A stretch of DNA of 32,908 nucleotides from an uncultured Acidimicrobiales bacterium (lineage in GTDB: Bacteria > Actinomycetota > Acidimicrobiia > Acidimicrobiales > SHLQ01): assembly GCA_938015295.1 (NCBI GenBank), contig CALLQB010000015.1:1-32908 (forward strand), written 5' to 3'. The notes below the pieces were generated by a model. It was not told the DNA's origin, searched no databases, and saw only the letters and a list, made by a program, of their open reading frames with translations. Position 1 is the first letter of the stretch. Every line of letters starts with the position of its first letter. This document shows positions 13,895-21,779 of the stretch, piece by piece. A program made the translations under genes and the position numbers.

Positions 13895-16150
13895 ATGGCA
13901 ATCGAATTCGCTGGAAAAATCGGCACCACGGTCAACGAGTCGCAGGCGTCATGGCCTTCGGCCCCTACACCACCCTCTGGTGCGCCGAACATTCTCGTGA
14001 TGATGCTCGACGATGTCGGGTTCGCCGACTTCGGCTGTTACGGCTCAGAAATCGACACCCCTACCATCGACCGGCTCGCCAACCGCGGGCTGCGCTACAC
14101 CGGCTTCCACACAACCGCAATGTGCTCAACCACACGAGCAGCGTTGCACACGGGCCGAAACCATCATTCAGTTGGGATGGGTTGCCTAGCGAACTTTGAC
14201 TCGGGGTTCCCCGGTTACCGCGGCAAGATCGATGCCGACGCCCCTCTCCTGGCTGAGATGTTGCGACCTCACGGGTACCGCAACTACTACGTCGGTAAAT
14301 GGCATGTCACCCCGCTCACCGAAACCGGCCCCACCGGTCCGTTCGATGGTTGGCCCCTCGGCCGGGGCTTCGATCGGTTCTACGGCTTTCTCGACGCCGA
14401 AACCGATCAGTACTCCCCCGAACTTGTGCGCGACAACAGCCATGTCGACGCTCCGGGCAACTACGAGTCGGGCTATCACGTGACCGAAGACATCTTCGAC
14501 AACGCGATCAGCTATCTCAAAGGTCACGTCGCCACGCTGCCCGACACGCCATGGATGATGATGGCGATGCCCGGCGCCTGCCACGCCCCACATCAGGCGC
14601 CAGCCGAACTCATCGACAAGTACGACAAGGTCTTCGCCAAGGGATGGGACCAAACCCGCAACGATCGACTCGCTCGCCAGATCGATGCGGGCATCGTGCC
14701 GCCGGGAACGACACTGCCCGAGCGCAATTACCTGGTGCAGCCCTGGGACGATCACTCTGACGATGAGCAGCGGCTCTTCACCCGCCTCACCGCTGCCTAT
14801 GCCGCCATGCTCGAACATGCAGACACCCATTTCGGGAGGCTTATCGATTTCCTCGAACACTCCGGCCAGCTCGAAAACACCTTGGTGCTTGTGCTGTCTG
14901 ACAATGGGGCGAGCCAGGAAGGTGGCCCCGGCGGGTTCGTGAATGCCATGGGCCCGTTCAACATGATTGCCGAACACCTTGAAGAAAAGATCGCTCGCAT
15001 CGACGACATTGGTGGACCCGACACACACAGCAACTTTCCTTGGGGTTGGGCGATGGCCGCCAACTCGCCCCTGAAGCGGTACAAACAAAACACCCACGGC
15101 GGCGGCGTTCGTGACCCGCTAGTCATCGCCGGGCCCGGGGTCGAAGCCGGTGGTCTGCGCCACAACTTCTGCCACGTCTCGGACCTTGTCCCCACGCTGC
15201 TCGATGTTGTCGGCCTTCCGGCCCCAAACAACCTCGAAGGCGTCGGCTTTGCGAACACGCTCGGCGCGACAACCGGCACCTCTACCAACACGGGCAAGTC
15301 GATCCAACATTTCGAGATGTTCGGGCACCGCGGACTCTGGCATAACGGGTGGAAAGCAGTCGCTTTTCATACACCGGGCACGCCATTCGACGACGACAAG
15401 TGGGAGCTCTACCACCTCGACGACGATTTCAATGAACTCCACGACCTCGCCGACACCCACCCCGACAAGCTCGCCGAAATGATCGAGCTCTGGTGGGCCG
15501 AGGCAGCGAAGTATCAGGTCCTCCCACTCGACGATCGTCTCGGTGAGCGCTTTGCCGAGAACGCGGCACGACACAGCGGCGCCCGCACCCACTTCACGTT
15601 CTGGAACGGCATGGGCCATGTGCCTTCTGAGGTCGCCCCCGATCTCCGAAGTCGCAGTTACCTGCTCGAAGCCACGGTTGTGATACCCGACGATGGTGCG
15701 CAAGGAGTACTGATTGCTCACGGCGACGCCACCTCTGGATACTCGCTTTTTGTGCGCGACGGACATCTGGTACACGACCTCAACATCGGCGGCACCCATC
15801 AGATCGTCGAATCGACAACGAAGGTGCCGACCGGCAAGTGCACACTCGGGTTTCGTATGCGGCGCACGGCAACCGGCGGCACCTTTCCCCACGGCGTCGG
15901 CACGCTGCTGATCAACGGCGAGCCGGCCGGCGAGATGGAGACCGATCAGATCTTCTGGATGATGATCTCGTGGTCGGGTCTCGATGTCGGCTTCGATCGC
16001 GGCACCACGGTTGCCGACTACGACCGCACCGGCCGTTTCATGGGTCCTAACCGGTTCACCGGCGAACTTATTAAGGTCACCGTCGACCTCGACAACGATC
16101 AAGAGGTCGATCACGAAACGGCCGCCGAAGCACAGCTCGCGCGGGAGTAG
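13895..16150 (+). CDS. arylsulfatase family enzyme with variant formylglycine motif CSTTR
   Basis: 751 residues from the ATG at 13895 (a TTG nine bases earlier is possible). It is a type I sulfatase: metal residues D39/D40 in MLDDVGFADFGCYG, the formylglycine site C77-S-T-T-R81, GKWH with K135/H137, an H in ACHAPHQ, and D336/N337 in VLSDNGAS. Inferred activity is hydrolysis of sulfate esters after C77 is converted to formylglycine. The usual C-x-P/A-x-R motif has Thr in place of Pro/Ala. A C-terminal domain of about 180 residues follows the sulfatase core. No signal peptide is visible, so it is probably cytosolic. No formylglycine-generating enzyme is in the window. It lies nine bases ahead of the PIG-L gene, likely co-transcribed. 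Confidence 0.93.
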   Translation: MAIEFAGKIGTTVNESQASWPSAPTPPSGAPNILVMMLDDVGFADFGCYGSEIDTPTIDRLANRGLRYTGFHTTAMCSTTRAALHTGRNHHSVGMGCLANFDSGFPGYRGKIDADAPLLAEMLRPHGYRNYYVGKWHVTPLTETGPTGPFDGWPLGRGFDRFYGFLDAETDQYSPELVRDNSHVDAPGNYESGYHVTEDIFDNAISYLKGHVATLPDTPWMMMAMPGACHAPHQAPAELIDKYDKVFAKGWDQTRNDRLARQIDAGIVPPGTTLPERNYLVQPWDDHSDDEQRLFTRLTAAYAAMLEHADTHFGRLIDFLEHSGQLENTLVLVLSDNGASQEGGPGGFVNAMGPFNMIAEHLEEKIARIDDIGGPDTHSNFPWGWAMAANSPLKRYKQNTHGGGVRDPLVIAGPGVEAGGLRHNFCHVSDLVPTLLDVVGLPAPNNLEGVGFANTLGATTGTSTNTGKSIQHFEMFGHRGLWHNGWKAVAFHTPGTPFDDDKWELYHLDDDFNELHDLADTHPDKLAEMIELWWAEAAKYQVLPLDDRLGERFAENAARHSGARTHFTFWNGMGHVPSEVAPDLRSRSYLLEATVVIPDDGAQGVLIAHGDATSGYSLFVRDGHLVHDLNIGGTHQIVESTTKVPTGKCTLGFRMRRTATGGTFPHGVGTLLINGEPAGEMETDQIFWMMISWSGLDVGFDRGTTVADYDRTGRFMGPNRFTGELIKVTVDLDNDQEVDHETAAEAQLARE

Positions 16151-16159
16151 AATCGGCGG

Positions 16160-17002
16160 GTGACATTCTCGCCACCAACATCGCCCTCGCCACCAACATC
16201 GCCGCTAACGCTCCTGTTCCTCCATGCTCATCCTGACGATGAGGCGGTGCTGACCGGTGCGACGATCGCCAAAGCAACCGGTCTTGGCCACCGGGTGATC
16301 GTTGCCTACGCAACACGAGGTGATGCTGGAGAAACCAACCAGGATCTTGGCGGCGAAACTCTTGGCGAACGTCGAGAGGCCGAGGCGCGTGCAGCGTGTG
16401 AAGAACTCGGCGTGCAACGAGTGCTGTTTCTCGAGTTCGACGACTCGGGTATGGCCGATACCGAAACCACGAAAAACCCGTCGGCGTTCTGCAACGTCTC
16501 GCTCGATGAAGTGACCGCCCGACTCTCGATGGCGCTGGTCAACGAATCGGTCAACGTCGTCATTGGGTACGACCGCAACGGCACCTACGGCCACCCCGAC
16601 CACATGCAGATCCACCACGCAGCACATCACGTTGCCCCGGCTCTCAAGGCCAGCTTCGTTCTCGACGCAACGTATAGCCGCGAGTTTCTGGCGAGTCTCG
16701 ACTCTGACCGTGGTTACGACAACATCGACGAAAACTTCGCGTCAGGGCACGACGAACTCACACACTTCGTCGAAGGGCGCGACATCTTTGCCGTCAAACT
16801 CGAAGCACTAAAGCATCATCAAAGTCAGGTGCCAGAAGATTGGGACCCTGATGACGAGTCACAACTCGACGGGTTCGCGAAGTCGTTCGGCACCGAGTGG
16901 TACATCGCTGTGCCGGTAACCCCCGATGCAGATCCAGAGGTGCTGGCTGATCTTTTCGAACCAAGCGCAACCTGGTCGGGGCAACCCCCACCGTTCCCCT
17001 AA
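16160..17002 (+). CDS. PIG-L (LmbE-like) deacetylase family protein
   Basis: 280 residues from GTG 16160. The zinc-binding signature AHPDDE (23-28) and the second motif GTYGHPDH with H145, D147 and H148 mark the PIG-L/LmbE family, zinc hydrolases that remove acyl groups from GlcNAc-type amides. Actinobacterial members include MshB and Mca of the mycothiol pathway, but general features here do not single out either. The N-terminus starts with a short repetitive Pro/Ser/Thr stretch (TSPSPPTSP) encoded by an 18-bp repeat. It directly follows the sulfatase (nine bases), so the two may act on a common sulfated amino-sugar substrate; that is inference only. Confidence 0.88.
   Translation: MTFSPPTSPSPPTSPLTLLFLHAHPDDEAVLTGATIAKATGLGHRVIVAYATRGDAGETNQDLGGETLGERREAEARAACEELGVQRVLFLEFDDSGMADTETTKNPSAFCNVSLDEVTARLSMALVNESVNVVIGYDRNGTYGHPDHMQIHHAAHHVAPALKASFVLDATYSREFLASLDSDRGYDNIDENFASGHDELTHFVEGRDIFAVKLEALKHHQSQVPEDWDPDDESQLDGFAKSFGTEWYIAVPVTPDADPEVLADLFEPSATWSGQPPPFP
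16171..16206. repeat. 18-bp direct repeat at the 5' end of the PIG-L gene
   Basis: gccaccaacatcgcc begins both 18-base units (16171-16188 and 16189-16206); the last three bases differ. It is in frame and encodes the Pro/Thr/Ser-rich N-terminal residues ahead of the conserved domain. Confidence 0.8.
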
Positions 17003-17035
17003 GTACCCGTCCTTCTCGCTTTCTTGGGGGCGGTC

Positions 17036-18163
17036 TTAGCCGAGGTTGGCGAGCACCTGTTGCAGGCTGGCGACGGTGCGGTCCACGTTGTGGAGCTTGT
17101 CGAGGCCGAAGAGTCCGATTCTGAACGTCTGGAAGTCGTCACGTTCACCGACCTGCAACGGAACACCACCGGCAATCTGCATGCCCTGTGCGGCAAACTT
17201 TTTGCCGGACTTCACGTCGGGGTCGTCGGTGTAGCTCACCACGACACCGGGGGCTTCGAACCCCGGGGCAGCGACGCTGGGGAAACCGGCAGCAGCAAGA
17301 ACCTCGCGCACTTTGGACCCAAGCTCGATCTGTTCGGCCATGACCTTGTCGAATCCGTACGCCTCCGTTTCGAGCATGATGTCGCGAAAACGAGCAAGGG
17401 AATCAGTGGGCATTGTGGCGTGATAGGCATGCCCGCCACCCTCGAATGCCGCCATGATTTGATGCCACTTCTTCAGGTCGCAGGCGAAGCTCGTGCTCGT
17501 CGTGGTTTCCATGACCTCAAGCGCACGAGCGCTCAACATCACCAAACCGCTCGACGGCGACGCGCTCCATCCCTTTTGCGGGGCACTACAAAGCACGTCG
17601 ACCCCGGTTGCGACCATATCGACCCAGACCGTGCCTGACGCAATGCAATCGAGAACGAAGAGTCCACCCACCGCGTGCACCGCATCGGCGACCGCCGAGA
17701 TGTAGTCGTTGGGAAGCATCATGCCAGCCGAGGTCTCGACATGCGGCGCAAAAACAACATCGGGTCGCTGGTCGGCAATGGCCGCAACAACCTCGTCGAT
17801 AGGAGCCGGAGCAAATGGCGCCTGGGTCTCATCGACAAGCTGGCGAGCCATCAGCACCGTCGACGACGCCGGGATATCTCCGGCGTCAAAGATCTGTGTC
17901 CATCGATACGAGAACCAACCGTTGCGAATAACCAACGTGTCCTTACCGGTCGCGAACTGGCGGGCCACAGCCTCCATCCCAAACGTGCCGCTGCCGGGCA
18001 CAACAACCGCCGCTTCTGCCGAGTACACCGACTTCAGGGTGCGCGAAATGTCGTTCATCACCGACTGAAAACCGGCACTCATATGGTTGAGCGCCCGGTC
18101 GGTGTACACCACCGAATATTCGAGCAGTCCGTCGGGGTCGATGTCGGGTAGTAGTCCAGGCAC
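17036..18163 (-). CDS. class V PLP-dependent aminotransferase (alanine/serine-glyoxylate type)
   Basis: 375 residues. Fold-type I features: GSGTFGMEAVARQF (57-70) at the PLP-phosphate site, ETSAGMM (143-149), D172 in FVLDCIASG, and Schiff-base K197 in SAPQKGWSASP. These match the alanine-glyoxylate/serine-glyoxylate/aminoethylphosphonate aminotransferase group. The GTG at 18163 follows GAGGAG at a suitable distance. It is the last gene of the dddP-oxidoreductase run, but separated from the oxidoreductase by 94 bp that contain a hairpin, so it may be transcribed at a different level. A role in handling glyoxylate or amino groups released by N-methyl amino acid oxidation is possible; the exact pair of substrates is unknown. 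Confidence 0.88.
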   Translation of the reverse strand: MPGLLPDIDPDGLLEYSVVYTDRALNHMSAGFQSVMNDISRTLKSVYSAEAAVVVPGSGTFGMEAVARQFATGKDTLVIRNGWFSYRWTQIFDAGDIPASSTVLMARQLVDETQAPFAPAPIDEVVAAIADQRPDVVFAPHVETSAGMMLPNDYISAVADAVHAVGGLFVLDCIASGTVWVDMVATGVDVLCSAPQKGWSASPSSGLVMLSARALEVMETTTSTSFACDLKKWHQIMAAFEGGGHAYHATMPTDSLARFRDIMLETEAYGFDKVMAEQIELGSKVREVLAAAGFPSVAAPGFEAPGVVVSYTDDPDVKSGKKFAAQGMQIAGGVPLQVGERDDFQTFRIGLFGLDKLHNVDRTVASLQQVLANLG

Positions 18164-18211
18164 GAAGGCTCCTCAGAAGCAAGACAAATCAAAAGAAATA
18201 AGAAGGAAGGG

Positions 18212-18245
18212 GTCAGGAAGGTATCCGGTTCATGACATACCTGAC
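18212..18245 (-). terminator. hairpin followed by T-rich tract after the oxidoreductase gene
   Basis: On the minus strand GTCAGG...TAT can pair with ATA...CCTGAC across a 12-base loop, with a small bulge. The downstream side (18211 to 18185) is rich in T and C (CCCCTTCCTTCTTATTTC...). It starts 13 bases after the oxidoreductase stop. A partial terminator or attenuator between the two genes is the best reading; the imperfect stem and mixed T-tract keep this uncertain. Confidence 0.45.
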
Positions 18246-18257
18246 TCCTTACAAGGT

Positions 18258-19583
18258 TTAGCCGAAGACGTTCATGTGCGTATCGTCTGGCACGACACGA
18301 TTTCGGGTGAACGTCGCCAAATCGATCGGGAACCCGGTGTGTTTGCCTTCGACAATCACCGGGTCGTTGTCGTGATCATGCCCAGCCTCGACCGCGGTGA
18401 TGAGTTCGGCCATAGCGTGACCCGCGATCGGAGCATTTTTGAACTGGTTTCCGCTGGTGCCGATCGCAACGTAGAACCCGTCGAGATCGGTGCGGTCATA
18501 GATCGGCAACCAGTCGGGCGTGGCGTCGTACATCGAAACAAGACCGCTCTTTCGCTGCGGAATTGGCAGGTCGGTGATGCGACGCGACGTTCGCATGCCA
18601 TGCAACAAAAAGCCGTCCTCGCTGAGAACCTCGTTGTACGTGTCGGGGTCGTCGACCCATTCGAGTTCGTCACATTCGGGCTCGGCGTTGCCAACAAGAA
18701 CGTTGTTGCCGCGTTCACTGCGGAAGTACACGCCTGTGTCGGTATCGCCGATCATGATGCCGTTGGTGTCATAGTCGACGCCGCTGGGCGCCGGATAGAT
18801 ATACACCTCACGACGCAGTGCCCGCGACGAGCGGCTCATCGAATCGAGCACGCCTGCCATCTCGTTGAGCACTCGAGCATGTGGTCCGCCAACGTTGACC
18901 ACCACCGGTGCAGCAATCGTTTCACCACCATTCGGACCTTCGACGGTGACACCCGAGACCCGACCATCAGCACGGTTGATCGAGGTCACCGTCGTGTTGT
19001 AGCGAAACTCGGCGCCATCGCGAATCGCTGCGGTGGCCAAGTTGAGGGCGCTGAGTTGCGGGTCGCTGATGTAGCCAGCGTTGGGCGACACGATCACGCC
19101 ATCGTGCACCGCTTCGGGCTCACCCCAAAAGGTGTTGTTGGTATCGTCTAGCGACGCTGGTGGGCCGAAGATCCGAAGGTCGAGATAGGGCCACCGGTTC
19201 AGAGCCTCGTCGAGGGGAACGTCTTCGTACGGAACCCCGAGGGCCTCAAAATGTGGCAGCACCTTCAAGTAGTGACCGCCGGGAGTCTTCGGAAGCAACA
19301 TTGGCTTCTCGATAAACTCAGCGTAGGTCTGGTCGCCAATATCGCCGATGTAGCTCGGCCAGTCCTTCCAGTAGTGATAACCCTCATACGACATCGCCAC
19401 ACCCGAAGCGGTCGAATACGTGTAGCGGATGATTGCGGATGAACTGCTGGTCGAGCCATATCCAGCCGCCGGGAGCTTGTCGATGCTCAGCGTGCGAAGC
19501 CCTCGACGGGTCAATTCAAACGCTACGCCGCTGCCGATGACACCGGCGCCAATGATGATTGCGTCAAACGATGTTGTGGTCAC
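18258..19583 (-). CDS. FAD-dependent oxidoreductase, DAO (sarcosine/dimethylglycine oxidase-like) family
   Basis: 441 residues. An N-terminal dinucleotide-binding motif IIIGAGVIGSGVAFELTRRG (9-28) is followed by STSSSSAIIRYTYS, the segment that in DAO family members lies next to the flavin, and a C-terminal DGFYVAIGTSGNQFKNAPIAG FAD-binding block. The family oxidises secondary or tertiary amines such as sarcosine, dimethylglycine and D-amino acids. It lies 23 bp downstream of dddP and is surely co-transcribed. An amine substrate from osmolyte breakdown is plausible but not proven; the nearby heterotetrameric sarcosine oxidase suggests this one has a different substrate. Confidence 0.85.
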   Translation of the reverse strand: MTTTSFDAIIIGAGVIGSGVAFELTRRGLRTLSIDKLPAAGYGSTSSSSAIIRYTYSTASGVAMSYEGYHYWKDWPSYIGDIGDQTYAEFIEKPMLLPKTPGGHYLKVLPHFEALGVPYEDVPLDEALNRWPYLDLRIFGPPASLDDTNNTFWGEPEAVHDGVIVSPNAGYISDPQLSALNLATAAIRDGAEFRYNTTVTSINRADGRVSGVTVEGPNGGETIAAPVVVNVGGPHARVLNEMAGVLDSMSRSSRALRREVYIYPAPSGVDYDTNGIMIGDTDTGVYFRSERGNNVLVGNAEPECDELEWVDDPDTYNEVLSEDGFLLHGMRTSRRITDLPIPQRKSGLVSMYDATPDWLPIYDRTDLDGFYVAIGTSGNQFKNAPIAGHAMAELITAVEAGHDHDNDPVIVEGKHTGFPIDLATFTRNRVVPDDTHMNVFG

Positions 19584-19606
19584 GGCTACAAGAACACCAG
19601 ATCAGC

Positions 19607-20929
19607 TCAGCAGAGTCCGAGCGGGAAGGATGACAGTTTTTCAGGACCGGATTCGGTTACCAGGTATTGCTCTTCGAGTTTGACGCCTTCGCCGCCGTAA
19701 CGGGGGCCAACAAAGGACTCGGTGGTGAGCACCATCCCCGGTTCGAGGACACCGTCAAAGCCGACGTCGTCCCACATATGAGGAAACGTGATTTCGGGAT
19801 ACTCGTCGCATTGGCCGACACCGTGATAGTTGACGCAGTAGTGCCGGTAGTCGTCGACCGGCGGCATCCATGATTCGTCGGTGAGCTCTCGAAACGTACG
19901 ACCAGGGCGTAAGAGCTGCCCGTTGTGTTCGACCTGGCGGCGCGCTAGATCGAACACTTTCTGCTGCGCCGACGAGGGTTTCTTGTCGCCAGCAATCCAC
20001 GTGCGGGAGATATCGCACATCATGCCGTAGGCGCCAACGAGATCGGTGTCATAGGCAACGATGTCACCCTCCTCGATGACACGGCTGCTCGCCTCCTGCA
20101 TCCACGGATTGGTACGTGGCCCCGAGGAGAGAATCTGGGTTTCGACCCACTCGCCACCTCTGCGGATGTTGCCGGCGTGCAGCATCGCCCAGAGCTCGCG
20201 TTCGGTCATACCTGGCACGACCGCTTCACGCATTTCCGCCATCGTTGCTTCGCACGCGTGCACAGCGCATCGCATCGCTGCGATCTCATCGGGCCCTTTG
20301 ATACTCCGGGCCAGCTCCATCATTTCGAGTCCGTTGCCGACGGTAACGCCGCCAGCTTGGAGGGCCTGGTACTCCTGAAACCCCAAGTAGTCGACGGCGA
20401 TACGGGGCTTTGGTCCGCAGTGCTCGGCAATGACGTCGAGCATTTCTGCGGACCACTTCGCGGCCTTTTCTTCAAACCGTGGCCCGGCGATGAAGTAGAT
20501 CGAACTGACAGCGGGACGCACTTCCTGCACGATTGGGTTGTGTCCCGCCATGAACTCGCATTCGAAGAACTCCCACAAGATCACCGAGCCGTCAGCACCC
20601 ACCCAGCAGTAACGAGACGGGTTGTGGCTGACCCACACCTGCATGTTGGTGGTGTCGGTTGCGTAGCGGATGTTCATTGGGTCAGACAGGATCGCGCCGT
20701 CGTAGCCCATCGTTGTCATCTGCTGTCGCACGCGTTCGATGCGGTACTCGCGACGGGCAACCAGGTCGGGAAGCTGCAGTCCTGCAGCTAACCACTCGGC
20801 CTCGAGCTTCGGCCCAGGGCCAAGCGTGAGATGGTGCAGTTCCTGGCCAGCGGCCCGAATGTCGTCGGGCAGGCTGTTGGGCGCCTGTTTTGCTTGCGTC
20901 GCAATGCTTCTGGTGATCTTTCCCGGCAC
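19607..20929 (-). CDS. dddP: DddP-like DMSP lyase (M24 metallopeptidase fold)
   Basis: From the GTG at 20929 (AGGGGG six bases upstream) the product has 440 residues, the length of known DddP proteins. DddP is an iron-dependent enzyme that splits dimethylsulfoniopropionate into dimethyl sulfide and acrylate. From recalled DddP sequences, the match includes DPMNIRYATDTTNMQVW, ARSIKGPDEIAAMRCA, ETQILSSGPRTNPW and DTDLVGAYGMMCDISR. Metal ligands D294, D296, D306, H369, E404 and E419 are present, as are catalytic Y364, D375 and the substrate-cation residue W99. Creatinase and Xaa-Pro peptidases share the fold but lack these blocks. The frame stays open upstream to 21469, but that part overlaps the hydrolase and has no family similarity. 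Confidence 0.88.
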   Translation of the reverse strand: MPGKITRSIATQAKQAPNSLPDDIRAAGQELHHLTLGPGPKLEAEWLAAGLQLPDLVARREYRIERVRQQMTTMGYDGAILSDPMNIRYATDTTNMQVWVSHNPSRYCWVGADGSVILWEFFECEFMAGHNPIVQEVRPAVSSIYFIAGPRFEEKAAKWSAEMLDVIAEHCGPKPRIAVDYLGFQEYQALQAGGVTVGNGLEMMELARSIKGPDEIAAMRCAVHACEATMAEMREAVVPGMTERELWAMLHAGNIRRGGEWVETQILSSGPRTNPWMQEASSRVIEEGDIVAYDTDLVGAYGMMCDISRTWIAGDKKPSSAQQKVFDLARRQVEHNGQLLRPGRTFRELTDESWMPPVDDYRHYCVNYHGVGQCDEYPEITFPHMWDDVGFDGVLEPGMVLTTESFVGPRYGGEGVKLEEQYLVTESGPEKLSSFPLGLC

Positions 20930-21023
20930 GTTCGCCCCCTTTTGTTGCTTGACCTGCGGAAATGCAGCGTGGTCACCTGGACTTTTCGGCCACTGAGTGC
21001 CGGCCACTTGGTAGTCTCGGACA

Positions 21024-21779
21024 GTGTCCGCCACGTTCCCAGCTTCCCACTCTGTCGTGCGATACGGCGAAGAACCGAGCCAATATTTCGAACAATGGCC
21101 ACAGAGTGGGAAGACCGTTGTCAGCGAATCGTCGCGTGTAGCGGTACTGATCCATGGCGGATATTGGCGGGCGGCCTTCGACGCGGAGCTCATGCACCCC
21201 ATTGCCGAACACCTGACCAGCCGCGGCTGGACGGTCCGAAACCTTGAATACCGCCGAATCGGCGAGGTGAACAACCCGTGGGAGGCAATGCAAAGTGACA
21301 TCTGTGAGGGGCTGTCAACTGTTCCCAGCGACGCCATTCTTATTGGACATTCAGCAGGTGGGCACCTAGCTCTCTGGGCTGTCGCTGGTTGTTCTTCGGG
21401 TTTCGGCGGCGTTGTCGCCCTTGCTCCTGTCTCCGACATTGTCGCCGCTGGCAATCTCGGATTGAGCAACGGAGCAACGGAGGAACTGCTCGGCGCAACG
21501 GTCGACGATAATCCGCAGGACTACCTGGCTGCCTCACCTCGCCATCTTCTACCGCTTGGCATTCCGCTCCTCGTGGTTCATGGTCAAGCCGATGTCAACG
21601 TGCCGCATCAAATGTCGCAGTACTTGGTCGCCGCCGCAACGAAGGCCGGCGACGATGTCTCATTTCTCGACCTCGAAGGTGTCGACCATATGTCGATCAT
21701 CGACCCGACCACGCCAACGTGGCGAGATATCGATGAGTGGATGGACGCTAGGTCTCAATCGCCGGAGGTTCCGGATTAA
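21024..21779 (+). CDS. alpha/beta hydrolase, arylformamidase (kynurenine formamidase)-like
   Basis: 251 residues from GTG 21024. The oxyanion-hole motif HGGYWR (44-49) is characteristic of the kynurenine formamidase and related esterase group. Nucleophile S110 in GHSAGGH, D190 in VHGQADVNVP and H222 in GVDHMS form a complete triad. It starts 94 bp from, and divergent to, dddP. Its last 32 bases overlap the 3' end of the oppositely transcribed Rieske gene. No tryptophan-pathway genes are near, so formamidase activity is only a family guess; hydrolysis of another amide or ester is equally possible. Confidence 0.87.
   Translation: MSATFPASHSVVRYGEEPSQYFEQWPQSGKTVVSESSRVAVLIHGGYWRAAFDAELMHPIAEHLTSRGWTVRNLEYRRIGEVNNPWEAMQSDICEGLSTVPSDAILIGHSAGGHLALWAVAGCSSGFGGVVALAPVSDIVAAGNLGLSNGATEELLGATVDDNPQDYLAASPRHLLPLGIPLLVVHGQADVNVPHQMSQYLVAAATKAGDDVSFLDLEGVDHMSIIDPTTPTWRDIDEWMDARSQSPEVPD

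Noticed and set aside
19607..20929. Creatinase or prolidase identity for the M24 protein
   Set aside because: Creatinase would fit a sarcosine theme, but the SGPRTNPW and HGVGQCDEYP blocks and the metal and catalytic residues match DddP and not the creatinase or prolidase sequences I recall.
20930..21469. Upstream 180-codon extension of the dddP frame
   Set aside because: It overlaps the well-supported alpha/beta hydrolase on the other strand, lacks similarity to the M24 family, and a GTG with a good ribosome-binding site sits exactly at the family start.
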